Source: Phycisphaerales bacterium (GTDB lineage Bacteria; Planctomycetota; Phycisphaerae; UBA1845; UTPLA1). Taken from it: a DNA stretch of 64,000 bases. The notes under the pieces are model-generated. The model had not been told where the DNA came from. It searched no databases and worked only from the letters and a program-made list of their open reading frames with translations. Every line of letters begins with the position of its first letter. Position 1 is the stretch's first letter. Shown here piece by piece: positions 1 through 8,758 of this stretch. Made by a program: the position numbers and the translations under genes. The stretch lies in assembly GCA_020639075.1 (NCBI GenBank), contig JACKHI010000001.1:2356001-2420000 (forward strand), read 5' to 3'.

Positions 1-2
1 GC

Positions 3-224
3 CAGGTCCAGTCGCTCCATCGCGACAGCTTCCAGTACCTGGGCGCGGATCAGATCGGTGATTTGACGACGACGCAGATTTCCACGCTATCGCAGACCTA
101 CATTCAGCAATTGTCCGTCCCGCAGCGCTCCGCGATGACACAGGCGCAAATCCAGGCGATCCCGGATTCCGTCTGGGCGACATCCGCGAGCTACTTCACG
201 GCCGAACAACAGGCCTGGCGCTAG
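3..224 (+). CDS. C-terminal fragment of a repeat protein (5' end outside window)
   Basis: An open frame runs from the left edge to the TAG at 222-224, so only the last 73 residues are visible. They are rich in Thr, Gln and Ser and contain ladder-like phrases (LTTTQISTL, MTQAQIQAI) that look like degenerate copies of an (L/M)TxxQIxxI unit. Such ladders occur in large surface or secreted repeat proteins, but the rest of the gene is missing and no function can be assigned. The following 220 bases up to 444 hold no gene that I can support. Confidence 0.55.
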   Translation, partial: QVQSLHRDSFQYLGADQIGDLTTTQISTLSQTYIQQLSVPQRSAMTQAQIQAIPDSVWATSASYFTAEQQAWR

Positions 225-444
225 AAAATGCTGCGGTGTAGTTGACTCTCATCAATCGCACACACATAATCTTTTGAAGTTCTCTTCGTGTTAGCCCACC
301 GGGAGATTCGTTCGCGTGCGATCCTTCGCACCATCAGAACAGCGAACCAATCCGCTTCGCGTCCCCAATTTCGGGGCCGCGAATGAACCGGGCCGGGCGA
401 AAACGCTCCAAGTTTTCCCCCATCACCTGATTGGAGCATTTCCA

Positions 445-2019
445 ATGAACACGCGCTCTATTACGACATCGTTTCTCGTTGCGCTGTGGATCGCGATCGG
501 CAATCCGTCGCAACTTCATGCGCAGTGCACGATTCAACGGGAAACCGTCCTGCCTTCGGATCCATCGCTCTACGAATTCGGATTCGGTTACAGCGTCGGC
601 GCCGACGGCGATACGATCGTCATCGGCGATACGTTCTCGAATGTCGCCGTCGAGAATGGCGGCGCCGCATTCGTCTATCGACTGATTGACGACGAATGGC
701 AACAAGTCGCCCTGTTGACGGCAAGTGATGCCGCACCCTTGGGTTACTTCGGAAAAAGCGTGGCAATCGCCGGCGACACGATCGTCGTCGGCGCCGGCGC
801 GCTCCAGGGAACCGATGGCGCCGCCTACGTCTTCCGGGAGATCGACAATCTCTGGCAGGAAATCGCCAAGCTCATGCCGCCGGCGGGAGACGTCGCCGTT
901 TCATTCGGTCAGACCGTCGCGATCGACGCTGCAGGGCACAGAATCGCTGTGAGTGCCCCCGGCGATGAGACTCTGGCGACTGAGGGCGACGCGTACGTAT
1001 TTCAGGAGTCGGCCGGCATCTGGCAGCCCGCTATCAAGCTGGTCGATCCCGAACCAACCGCACACCATCACTTCGGCAACGGTATTGCCATCGACGGGAA
1101 TACCGTCATGGTTGCGGCGGCGAGCGGTCCATATGGTCCGTTGCCCTCCGGCGACGGCCAATCATTTGGCCCCGGCAAAGTCTATGTATTTCGAGAGTCG
1201 AACGGCGACTGGACATTCACCCAGTTGCTGGATCGCTTCGACGGCGCGCGTACGGCCTCTGAATTCGGTCGAAACATCGCCATCCGAGACGGCATTGCCG
1301 CCGCCGCGATCATGCTCGACATACTTCGACCCTGCCCCCCGGACCACCCAAGCTACTCAGGGTTCCCGGGCACGGATTGCCGCTTCGGCGCCGTCTACCT
1401 GTTTCAGGAAGTTAGCGGCATCTGGCAAGTGCAGACGGCCTTGTACCTGCCGGATCTGGTTCCAGGATTAAACCCCGCATTCAGCTACCAGGAGGGCTTC
1501 GGGAGCAGCGTGTCCATCAGCGGCGACACGATCGTCGTCGGGGCGGCTTCAAAGAGATTTCCGCCTCAACCAGGCGAAACCCAATATATCTTCGACGGCG
1601 GCGCGGCGTACGTCTTCAAGAAACTGAACAGCGAATGGGTCAGCATCGCCAAGCTGTCGCCGAGCGACATCAAGCAATTCGACTATTTTGGCAGTACCGT
1701 CGCCGTCAGCGACGGCCATGTCGTCGTCGGCGGGAATCGGCCCGCAATCATCTACGACCTGACCGCATCGCCTTTCGACTGCAACGCCAACGGCATCAGC
1801 GACGACTGCGACATCGCCGGACAGCTCGTCAGAGACTGCAACGAAAACACAATCCCCGACGACTGCGAACCGCCGCTCGGCACGCTCAGCGATTTCATCG
1901 ACGCGCTGCTGAGCGATTCCGATGACCCGTTCGACGTCTGTGTCTTCGACGGCGACGGCAGCGGTTCGCTGAATGGACGTGACATCGAGGCGTTTGTGGC
2001 GGCGCTGCTGGATTCCTGA
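445..2019 (+). CDS. Secreted FG-GAP-like repeat protein with dockerin-like C-terminus
   Basis: This 524-aa protein is probably exported. The frame is open from 316, but ATG 445 is preferred because it puts a signal peptide (MNTRSITTSFLVALWIA, cleavage after LHAQ) at the N-terminus and has GGAG about 8 nt upstream. The body repeats a phrase of the type FG.SVAI.GDTIVVGA...GAAYVFRE..., roughly every 50 residues, which is the pattern of FG-GAP/integrin-alpha beta-propeller blades. The last 80 residues hold Cys/Asp-rich segments (DCNANGISDDCD, DCNENTIPDDCE) and a calcium-loop-like DGDGSG...NGRDIEAFVAALL. This tail type recurs in three other secreted proteins of the window. Substrate and binding partner are unknown. 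Confidence 0.85.
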   Translation: MNTRSITTSFLVALWIAIGNPSQLHAQCTIQRETVLPSDPSLYEFGFGYSVGADGDTIVIGDTFSNVAVENGGAAFVYRLIDDEWQQVALLTASDAAPLGYFGKSVAIAGDTIVVGAGALQGTDGAAYVFREIDNLWQEIAKLMPPAGDVAVSFGQTVAIDAAGHRIAVSAPGDETLATEGDAYVFQESAGIWQPAIKLVDPEPTAHHHFGNGIAIDGNTVMVAAASGPYGPLPSGDGQSFGPGKVYVFRESNGDWTFTQLLDRFDGARTASEFGRNIAIRDGIAAAAIMLDILRPCPPDHPSYSGFPGTDCRFGAVYLFQEVSGIWQVQTALYLPDLVPGLNPAFSYQEGFGSSVSISGDTIVVGAASKRFPPQPGETQYIFDGGAAYVFKKLNSEWVSIAKLSPSDIKQFDYFGSTVAVSDGHVVVGGNRPAIIYDLTASPFDCNANGISDDCDIAGQLVRDCNENTIPDDCEPPLGTLSDFIDALLSDSDDPFDVCVFDGDGSGSLNGRDIEAFVAALLDS

Positions 2020-2249
2020 TTGCAGAATCGGGCGTTGACCGAATCAGACACGCGATGCGGCGACGTTGCCGAAACGCGACAGTGCGCCTGCCGCACGATT
2101 TGCCGTCATCTGCTCCGCCTTGATCGCCGACGGCTCGATCAGCCGTTGCGGTCAACGGATGCCTTGTATTATCGCTTCCGCCGATAACGCTGGCGCGGCG
2201 CTCCTTCGCGGTCCGCTCCTTGCACCTCTGCCTGTCGGAGTTGCAAGCA

Positions 2250-2411
2250 ATGAACCCGCACATACGCACCATCGCCACCGCCGCATCGATCACACTCGCC
2301 GCGTGTCTGTCCGTACCGCTCGCCCTCCTTCTCGCCGCCGTCTGCTTTGGCCTGCGCAAACGCGAGCCATGGATGCTGAGCGACGACGTCCAACGACCAG
2401 CCCGCGAATAA
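2250..2411 (+). CDS. Possible small membrane protein (53 aa)
   Basis: A short frame begins at ATG 2250 with GGAG about 9 nt upstream. It encodes one convincing hydrophobic segment (ITLAACLSVPLALLLAAVCF) followed by a basic RKRE stretch, the layout of a small single-span membrane protein. It sits alone between two larger genes. A promoter-like TATTAT lies near 2167. No homologue is recognised, and a frame this short could be chance in such GC-rich DNA. The flanking stretches 2020-2249 and 2412-2645 show nothing else. Confidence 0.35.
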   Translation: MNPHIRTIATAASITLAACLSVPLALLLAAVCFGLRKREPWMLSDDVQRPARE

Positions 2412-2645
2412 CAGGAACATCACGCGCCGCCCGTATGTTTCGTTTCATTGGCGCAATTCAAGGCGCCTGCGGCGAACGGCAATTCAGAACCTCGCTGTCC
2501 CCAGCGTGGCGATTCGAGGCCTCAACCTGTGTTTGCAATTCTCCGCCATGATGACACGGCCGCTCTGACTGCATCGCCGTGAGGATACGTCATTACTACA
2601 CACATCGACGTCGCCGCGAGTCGGGTTGTGCACTAACATGCCTGC

Positions 2646-3422
2646 ATGCAATCCGCCCGCCTGATCGTAGATCCACCGCTCGCCGGCCCCGTCAATATGG
2701 GCCGCGACGAAGCCCTGCTCGACGCCTGTCGCGACGCGTCGTGCCCGCCCGTGCTTCGCTTCTACGCGTGGAATCCGCCGACGATCTCCCTCGGGTATTT
2801 TCAGGACTACGCGGAATACGAAGCGCTCGACGGCCCCGTTGCGGGGCTCGACGTCGTGCGTCGCACGACGGGCGGCGGCGCGATCCTGCACGATCTCGAA
2901 ATTACCTATTCACTCACGATCCCGATCGATCATCCGCTTATCCATCGACGGCCCAATCGACTCTACGAACTGGCACACGAAGCCGTCATCACCGCCGTCG
3001 GCAACGGCGTCCGCATGCTCGGCTGCGACAACTCCGCCTGCGACGCCTCCGCCCAGCGCGGTCCATTCTTCTGCTTCGCGCGGCGGCATGGCCTCGATGT
3101 GGTTGTTGAAGATGGTCGAGGCCCGCTGGGGATCTCGAAGTTCGCCGGTTCAGCTCAGCGCCGCACGCAGACGGCGATCCTGCAACACGGCTCAATCATG
3201 CTGGACTCACGATTCGATCAGCAACCGACAGCGACGTGGTCGCAAGTAGCGGGCGCAGCGCTCACCTTCGATGAAGCCGCCAAACGCCTTTCGCCCGCGT
3301 TCGCAAGCGCGCTGGGCGTGAAATTCGATGTCGGCGCATTCACCGACGACGAGCTGCATGTCGCAGAAGGATTCACTCAACGCAACGCGGGCGATGCCTG
3401 GACGATCGACCGGAAGCGATAG
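2646..3422 (+). CDS. Lipoate/biotin-protein ligase family protein (LplA/LipB fold)
   Basis: This 258-aa protein belongs to the BPL_LplA_LipB family, whose members attach or transfer lipoyl (or octanoyl) groups on 2-oxoacid dehydrogenase E2 and GcvH proteins. The family signature RRTTGGGAILHD lies at residues 72-83 and is followed by EITYS. The ligase Lys motif SKFAGSAQRR (Lys165) and LQHGSIMLD follow. Length fits the short LplA-like amidotransferase/ligase class rather than full LplA with its C-terminal accessory domain. Whether it uses free lipoate, acts as an octanoyltransferase, or has another carboxylate substrate cannot be told from the sequence. It stands alone between a small ORF and a convergent membrane gene. 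Confidence 0.85.
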   Translation: MQSARLIVDPPLAGPVNMGRDEALLDACRDASCPPVLRFYAWNPPTISLGYFQDYAEYEALDGPVAGLDVVRRTTGGGAILHDLEITYSLTIPIDHPLIHRRPNRLYELAHEAVITAVGNGVRMLGCDNSACDASAQRGPFFCFARRHGLDVVVEDGRGPLGISKFAGSAQRRTQTAILQHGSIMLDSRFDQQPTATWSQVAGAALTFDEAAKRLSPAFASALGVKFDVGAFTDDELHVAEGFTQRNAGDAWTIDRKR

Positions 3423-3480
3423 CTCAATTCAGCGCCCAGGATTTTCCGAGCCCTGACGAGGCGAACCGCGACAATCCGAA

Positions 3481-3506
3481 CCGCGACCGTCAGGGAGCCG
3501 GGCGCG
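3481..3506 (+). repeat. Short dispersed repeat, copy 1
   Basis: The segment CCGCGACCGTCAGGGAG followed by CCGGGC closely matches CCGCGACCGTAAGGAAG plus TCCGGGC at 57211-57237. Both copies are intergenic. The surrounding gap 3423-3649 also contains a long-range pairing between CCCTGACG (3453 region) and CGTCAGGG (3489 region), so this copy may form a stem. No gene is visible here. Confidence 0.4.
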
Positions 3507-3649
3507 CGATGTGCGTGCCCCCCGTGGCGTGTGCAGCGCGGCACACCTGTGACTCGAAACCCCGCGCCTCGAACCGCATCAGGATTGAACTGCTGAAAAA
3601 AGAAACCGCCGGCAAACTCACTGACGATCACGATACAGAACGCCAAGCG

Positions 3650-4114
3650 TCAGACACCCGTCGAAATCGGCATCGTCCGCAGATACCCCGCAACCAGCAC
3701 GATCGCCGCCCCCAACAGGACGTTGATCGTCAGCCAGAATTTGCGATTGTCGCGGATCTTCTGAAATGCCGGGCTCTGCCCCGTCAGCGCGCTGGCGATG
3801 AAGAACACAACGAGCGCCAGCAGGATCTTGATGCCCATCAGCATGTCGTAACGGGATTGGCCCTGATGCAATGGCCGCATCACGACGAGGTAGTTATAGA
3901 ACCCCGAAACGAGCAGCGCCATGATCGCCATGCCGACGAGCATCGCGAACTTGGGTCGCGCCGCCGCGTGAAACGCCTTTCGCGTCTCCTCCGGCAGCTT
4001 CGCCATCGCAGGCGAAATGACCACGAGCGCGAAAATCGCGGCGCCGATGGCCGTGATGGCGCCGAGGATATGCAGCCAACGCATGGCGATTTCGAGAATC
4101 AGATCGAATGACAT
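3650..4114 (-). CDS. CopD-like four-helix membrane protein
   Basis: This is a 154-aa integral membrane protein with four hydrophobic helices. ATG 4114 is chosen over the longer frame from 4141 because it gives MSFDLILEIAMRWLHILGAIT directly and has AGGA about 7 nt upstream. The RWLHILGA segment in helix 1 and a basic cytoplasmic loop are typical of the CopD/DUF2269-type family. Members are small heme- or copper-associated membrane proteins, mostly without proven function. The gene lies 58 nt downstream of the NDUFA9-like gene on the same strand and may be co-transcribed with it. Confidence 0.65.
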   Translation of the reverse strand: MSFDLILEIAMRWLHILGAITAIGAAIFALVVISPAMAKLPEETRKAFHAAARPKFAMLVGMAIMALLVSGFYNYLVVMRPLHQGQSRYDMLMGIKILLALVVFFIASALTGQSPAFQKIRDNRKFWLTINVLLGAAIVLVAGYLRTMPISTGV

Positions 4115-4172
4115 GGGATATCCTGTTCGTTGTTGCCGCAAAAAAACGCCGCCCTAACAGGGCACGGCATTG

Positions 4173-5207
4173 TCAGACCGACTGTATCTCGCCGGCGTAC
4201 ATCTTCAGTTCTTCTTCAAAATCGCGCATGCGAATTCCAAACGTCTCTTCGACGGGCCGCACGTCACACGTGCTGTCTTCCTGCGACATCTGCACCTGGC
4301 CCACGTCAAAACGCAACATCTTCGGCAGTATCGGCAGCTTCATCACAGTCCGCGCCAGCATCTTCGCCTTGAATACGGGCACCCAGACGAGCGGCTTCCA
4401 GTGCAGAGATCCGGGAATCAGGCACTTGCAGGTGCGATAGAGCACCTTCCAAGACAGCGCCTTCGCCCCGCCCATATCGAACGTCTTGCCAATCGTCTCG
4501 CTCTTGCCGAGCGCCGCCACGAAACAGTGCGCCACGTCGCGCACGTCCACGGGCTGCAGCTTCGCCTCGCCGCTGCCGAAATACGGAATCACCGGAAACG
4601 GCGTCGGGAAGACGCCGAACGCGGGAACGACGGCGTCGCACACGAACACGCGCATCATGCGCATGAACTCGCCGTCCGGTCCGTGGATCAGGCTCGGCCG
4701 GAAGATCGTCCACGCGAGACCGCTGTCGCGGACATAGCACTCGGCGGCCCACTTCGTCTTGTGGTATTCGCTGATTGCGTTCGAGCGTGTGCCGAGGGCA
4801 GACATATGGACATATCGCGGCACGCCCGCAAGCTTGCAGGCGTCAACCACGCGCTGCGTCGCCTCGCTGTGAATACGTTTGAAGGTCTGACCGCTGAGCG
4901 GCGACTCCGTGATGATGCCGATGAGATGAATCGCGGCGTCGCAGCCGCGAACGGCCTCGGCCAGCGCTGCGTCGTCGAAGACGTCGCCGACGACGACCTC
5001 GTAGGTCCCCGGCGTCAGATCGCGAAAGACGCTCACGAACTTCGACTTGTCGCGCACGAGACAGACCGGCAGAAATCCGCGACTGACGAGTTCGCGGACG
5101 ACGTAGCGACCGACGAACCCCGTCGCCCCCGACACGAATACCCGCGAGGTCCCCGCTTCCGCCGATTCCGTCGATTCACCGGCCTTCGTCGTCGCATCAT
5201 CCGCCAT
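4173..5207 (-). CDS. NDUFA9-like NAD(P)-binding oxidoreductase (atypical SDR)
   Basis: A 344-aa Rossmann-fold protein. After a 20-residue polar leader, VFVSGATGFVGRYVV carries the dinucleotide motif (residues 27-33). An SDR-type YHKTK (Tyr148, Lys152) follows the conserved HMSALG segment, and the FRPSLIHGPDG phrase is characteristic of the NDUFA9-like/atypical SDR a5 group. Bacterial members lie outside complex I and are usually annotated only as NAD(P)H-binding or epimerase proteins. No complex I genes are nearby, so a role there is not supported. GGGAG lies about 8 nt before ATG 5207. Substrate unknown. Confidence 0.85.
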   Translation of the reverse strand: MADDATTKAGESTESAEAGTSRVFVSGATGFVGRYVVRELVSRGFLPVCLVRDKSKFVSVFRDLTPGTYEVVVGDVFDDAALAEAVRGCDAAIHLIGIITESPLSGQTFKRIHSEATQRVVDACKLAGVPRYVHMSALGTRSNAISEYHKTKWAAECYVRDSGLAWTIFRPSLIHGPDGEFMRMMRVFVCDAVVPAFGVFPTPFPVIPYFGSGEAKLQPVDVRDVAHCFVAALGKSETIGKTFDMGGAKALSWKVLYRTCKCLIPGSLHWKPLVWVPVFKAKMLARTVMKLPILPKMLRFDVGQVQMSQEDSTCDVRPVEETFGIRMRDFEEELKMYAGEIQSV

Positions 5208-5358
5208 TCAGCATCTCCCACACGCAACCCTAAAGAATCGGTCACGCCGGCCGCGCCACCGACGTTCCGCTGCGGGCGATGATATCACGGCAGAAACCCG
5301 GGTCTAGCCGCGACATCACGTATCCAGTATCTACAATTCACGCAGGAGGGACGGCTGG

Positions 5359-6375
5359 ATGCAACAAAAGCTCCGTTTCATCGGATTTGTCGCCCTTGTG
5401 TGGTTCGCCGTACATCTTGCGATCGGTCCGCACAGCGAGTTTGAGCTGTCCAACGTCTATGGTCCGGGCATGACGCCTGTTGTCGCCAATCGGCCGTTCA
5501 GCTTCGCCGTGCTCGGCGACACGCATGCCTTTCGAGGGAATCTCACGGAGGCAGTACGACTGGCGACGGAGCGCGACTGCCGTTTTCTCATCCAACTCGG
5601 CGACTTTGTCGATTACGACGACGCGCTGGAGTACCGTGACGTCATCAATCGCCTGCATCCGAAGGGACTGTCGATTCCCGTCTATCTGACGCGCGGCAAT
5701 CACGAAACAATGGCGACGAACGGCGGCTTCAGCGACAACTACGCCCAATGCGTCGTGCCGACCCATCGCACATTCGAATACGGCGGCGCGTTCTTCTGCA
5801 TCCTCGACAATTCTGACGGTCAATTCGCACCGCCGCAGTTGAAGGAGTGCGACCAGCGCATCAGGACATTTCGAATCGCGCATCCCGACGGCCCCGTCTT
5901 CCTGTTCATGCACATGCCGCCGGATACGCCGGAGAGGCCCTGCCCCGACATGCTCGACAGCGAGTCGACGCGACTGCGACTCTTCTGTCAGAACTGGCGG
6001 CCTGCCGCCATCTTTGCAGGTCACGTTCACGATCACTATGAAACGAAGCTCGGCGATACGCGCGTCATGGTGTCAGGCTGCGGTGGCGGCAGCCTGCGGG
6101 CGCCGTCGACCAAAACGCATTTCGTCGAGGTTGCCATAGATGGAACGGATGTCCACGTCGCGATGACCCCGTTCGCAGGCGAGAGCCGGCTGCTGGCGAG
6201 CTTTCGGTACGCCGTGAATATCCTCGCAATGCGCTATCGATGGCGATGCCTGGCTGCGACGTTGCTATTGTTGATCGTTTCGATACTGCGCAGGCGACGA
6301 CAGAAGCGCATTGACATGCTTCGTCCCCAGCCCGCGGCCACCCGATTCGACGCGACAAGCGGCGACGCCGAGTAA
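5359..6375 (+). CDS. Membrane-anchored calcineurin-like metallophosphoesterase
   Basis: This 338-aa protein has the complete metallophosphoesterase signature: GDTH (53-56), GDFVD (81-85), GNHE (113-116), an MHMPP His in the 180s and GHVHDH (221-226). These residues bind the dinuclear metal centre. A hydrophobic N-terminal segment and a second one near residues 290-308 followed by RRRRQKR suggest the catalytic domain sits outside the cytoplasm, tethered at both ends. AGGAGGG lies 8 nt before the ATG. The natural phosphoester is unknown, and the gene has no obvious operon partner. Confidence 0.85.
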   Translation: MQQKLRFIGFVALVWFAVHLAIGPHSEFELSNVYGPGMTPVVANRPFSFAVLGDTHAFRGNLTEAVRLATERDCRFLIQLGDFVDYDDALEYRDVINRLHPKGLSIPVYLTRGNHETMATNGGFSDNYAQCVVPTHRTFEYGGAFFCILDNSDGQFAPPQLKECDQRIRTFRIAHPDGPVFLFMHMPPDTPERPCPDMLDSESTRLRLFCQNWRPAAIFAGHVHDHYETKLGDTRVMVSGCGGGSLRAPSTKTHFVEVAIDGTDVHVAMTPFAGESRLLASFRYAVNILAMRYRWRCLAATLLLLIVSILRRRRQKRIDMLRPQPAATRFDATSGDAE

Positions 6376-6542
6376 CGCCGGTCGGCATGGCAAGCGGCAC
6401 CGGCGGGGAGCCGCTGCCCTCCTTCGGGAAACAGGCAAGACCGGACAGACGCCCACGCGTTCCCAAACCCAGCCCAAACTGCTATCCTTCACTCCCCGGA
6501 TCGGTGCCGATCCCGCAATAAACCAGTGAGGAACTCACGACG

Positions 6543-6719
6543 ATGCAAGTTCGATTCACCTGCCCGGCCTGCGGCGAGTCTCACGTGCTCGATATGCCGG
6601 AAATGACGATTCACATGACCTGCTCCCGGACCGGCAAGACGCTGGAATTGCGCCTAGTCGGCGGTGGTGAAGTCAAGGCGAAGATCCTCGGCGAAGAAAC
6701 GGCCGAAACCGCCGAATAG
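6543..6719 (+). CDS. Small zinc-ribbon-like protein (58 aa)
   Basis: A complete 58-codon frame starts MQVRFTCPACGESHVL and ends at TAG 6717. It has one CPACGE knuckle and a later single Cys (MTCSRTG), so a full four-Cys zinc site would need modification or dimerisation. GAGGA lies about 11 nt upstream of the ATG. Codon use matches the neighbours. Short CPxCG-containing proteins of this kind are common in Planctomycetota, and their function is unknown. Confidence 0.6.
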   Translation: MQVRFTCPACGESHVLDMPEMTIHMTCSRTGKTLELRLVGGGEVKAKILGEETAETAE

Positions 6720-6725
6720 CCCCCC

Positions 6726-6792
6726 GTAGGGTGGGCCGTGCCCACCAATCCGCGGCACCAACGCCGTCAATGGTGGGCACGGCCCACCCTAC
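6726..6792. repeat. Inverted pair of GTAG-headed REP elements
   Basis: GTAGGGTGGGCCGTGCCCAC at 6726-6745 is the exact reverse complement of the arm ending CCCACCCTAC at 6792, with a 25-nt spacer, so the two arms form a REP/BIME-like structure. Each arm is also a small hairpin of its own. The GTAG head followed by an imperfect palindrome is the format described for REP elements moved by RAYT-type transposases, though no such gene is in the window. The same unit recurs at 23940-24036. The rest of the gene-free stretch 6793-7072 holds the hairpin at 6832-6854 and a TATAAT near 7010 that may be a -10 box for the next gene. Confidence 0.75.
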
Positions 6793-6831
6793 TCGCTACC
6801 TGCCACTGGGTGCTTGCGAGTCTTTACGTGC

Positions 6832-6854
6832 CACTGGGTGCTTGCCACCCAGTG
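6832..6854. repeat. Hairpin repeat, CACTGGGTG/CACCCAGTG stem
   Basis: A perfect 9-bp stem (CACTGGGTG at 6832-6840, CACCCAGTG at 6846-6854) has a 5-nt loop. A half-copy (GCCACTGGGTGCTTGC) stands 29 nt upstream at 6802. There is no U-run, so it is not a standard intrinsic terminator. Confidence 0.5.
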
Positions 6855-7072
6855 CGTGTACGGGAGGCACCTTTCAGGCCACCAATCTGGTTTGCTCGGG
6901 CAAACAAAGCGAACACCAACGCCTTTCCGATAGGAACCGACCCGCGCGACAACGCCGCAACGCCAACTCCCGCGTGAGCCACGCCCACTCCTGCCGATAT
7001 CGCCTATAATGCATCGCCGAATCTACCCGCGTGGGCGGTGACTGATGCACGGCGACTCTTAGAGGGCCCCGA

Positions 7073-7927
7073 ATGCTCCTGCTGGCAGCGAAGACAGTTC
7101 AAAATGCGCAGGAAACGTGGATCGACACGTTTCGCCAGCTCATGCACTACTACGTGCCACCGCTCGAGTCCACGGCGGAGGTCAACGTCGGCGGGCTCGT
7201 CGCCGTCGCCTTCGGTCTGTTCCTTGTCTTCCGCGGCGGCCGCTACGAGCGCCACGTCGTCACCGGATTCGCCCTCGTCCTCGGCGGCTACCTCGGCCAT
7301 CTGCTCGCCGGCCTGATCAACGCGCCCGGACCGATCACGGTCGCGCTCTGCTCCGTCGCGCTAGCGGCGATCGCGTATAAGACGTTCAACTGGTGGCTCG
7401 CCTTCGGCAGCGTCATCGTTCTGTTCGCCATCGGTCTGACGTTTCAGCTCGGGAACGGCGATCTGAAGTCCTATCTGCCGCAGGATTCTCAATACAGCAA
7501 GGCGATCGAGAACAACAAAATCTCGCTGGCGACGCCCGAACAACAGGTGCGCAATCTCAACGCCGACTGGCGCACGCAAGCGTCGCGCATCGGCGAGAAC
7601 ATGCTTGCCGAGGTGCGCAAGTTCGACTTCAGTTCGTGGATCATCCCCGTCGCGATGGCCGTCCTCGGAGCCGTCCTCGCATATTGGGCGTTACGGACCT
7701 TCGCGATTTTCTGGCTCGGCTTTATCGGGGCGAACATTTCCGTCCTCGGCGCGTGCACCATAATCTGCGCGAATTGGAATCTGCGCGACGCGATGTTCGC
7801 CAAGCCGCACATCCCCGCCTTCATTGTTCTCGGAGTCTGGGTTCTGGGACTCATCTGGCAGGCCCGCGAAGCACGATTTCCGAAGAAACCCGCACCGTCA
7901 TCTGACGGCGGCGATTCCAAATCGTAA
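7073..7927 (+). CDS. Polytopic membrane protein of unknown function
   Basis: A 284-aa protein with about seven hydrophobic segments, the first near residues 38-55 (VGGLVAVAFGLFLVFRGG). A hydrophilic, extracytoplasmic or cytoplasmic domain of about 70 residues lies in the middle (roughly 135-185). A polar Lys/Pro/Ser tail ends the chain. GAGGG sits 8 nt before the ATG. The gene is followed by another polytopic membrane gene (8004-8642) in the same direction, so the two may form a pair. DUF4203-like proteins have a similar look, but I do not assign the family with confidence. Confidence 0.7.
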   Translation: MLLLAAKTVQNAQETWIDTFRQLMHYYVPPLESTAEVNVGGLVAVAFGLFLVFRGGRYERHVVTGFALVLGGYLGHLLAGLINAPGPITVALCSVALAAIAYKTFNWWLAFGSVIVLFAIGLTFQLGNGDLKSYLPQDSQYSKAIENNKISLATPEQQVRNLNADWRTQASRIGENMLAEVRKFDFSSWIIPVAMAVLGAVLAYWALRTFAIFWLGFIGANISVLGACTIICANWNLRDAMFAKPHIPAFIVLGVWVLGLIWQAREARFPKKPAPSSDGGDSKS

Positions 7928-8003
7928 GCTTATTCCGGTTGTACAAACTAGGAGGCATGGTGAAACCTCGCTTGCCTGTGGCGGCGCAATGAGAGGATGA
8001 CCC

Positions 8004-8642
8004 GTGCATTACTTATCATCAGAATTTTCGTATCTCGGCCCAGGGTTCGCACTGCTCCTGACGCTGATCGGCGTCATCTACGGCGTGTTCGGTTGGCGCA
8101 TCGTTCGCATGCTCGTCGTGCTTGACGCAATTGCGATCGGCGCCGTCATCGGCTTCGGTCTGCAGGACCCGCGCGTGGCGGCGCTGATACCCGTGTCGCC
8201 CAAACCGGCGGCGCTGTTCATTGTGTTCGTCCTGCCGCTCGTGGCGTTCAAGTACCCGCGACGATCGGCCGTCGCCTTTTTCGGCATCGTCGGCTTCCTT
8301 GCGACGCTCTTGTTCCTGCTCGATGTACCGATGGACATGGATCTGCGCATCGCCCTTTGCGTGCTCGGCGGCGGCATCATCATGGCGCTCGGCATGACGC
8401 TCTACCAGCCGACGACTGTGTTCGTGACCGGCGTCCACGGCGGATTCCTGCTGGCAGTCGCCATGGCGATCATCGCCGCGTATCCGACGAACTTCATCGG
8501 CGGACTGGTGCAATCCGCGCAATCGAGCTTCGAATACATGATGCCGGCGGCGGCGTTGGCGTTCTCGGCGATCCTGATCGCCGTGCAGTGGGCGGATCTT
8601 CAGGGAAGCGCGGCGTCGAATGCGTTGGGGGATGACATGTAG
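8004..8642 (+). CDS. Polytopic membrane protein of unknown function (GTG start)
   Basis: This 212-aa protein is almost entirely hydrophobic, with seven or eight predicted helices starting at LGPGFALLLTLIGVIYGVF. The start is GTG 8004, with GAGG about 8 nt upstream. It follows the similar membrane gene at 7073-7927 after 76 nt and precedes dnaE. No motif allows a function to be named. Similar size, strand and helix pattern suggest the two membrane genes act together. Confidence 0.65.
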   Translation: MHYLSSEFSYLGPGFALLLTLIGVIYGVFGWRIVRMLVVLDAIAIGAVIGFGLQDPRVAALIPVSPKPAALFIVFVLPLVAFKYPRRSAVAFFGIVGFLATLLFLLDVPMDMDLRIALCVLGGGIIMALGMTLYQPTTVFVTGVHGGFLLAVAMAIIAAYPTNFIGGLVQSAQSSFEYMMPAAALAFSAILIAVQWADLQGSAASNALGDDM

Positions 8643-8758
8643 TCCGCACGATGACACTCGGCGCAAATCACGAGCCTCCCGACTTGACGCATGCGGTTAT
8701 AATCAGCCGTCTCAGACACTGATGAAATCACAGCCTGCATGGAGGCTCGGCTAATTGC

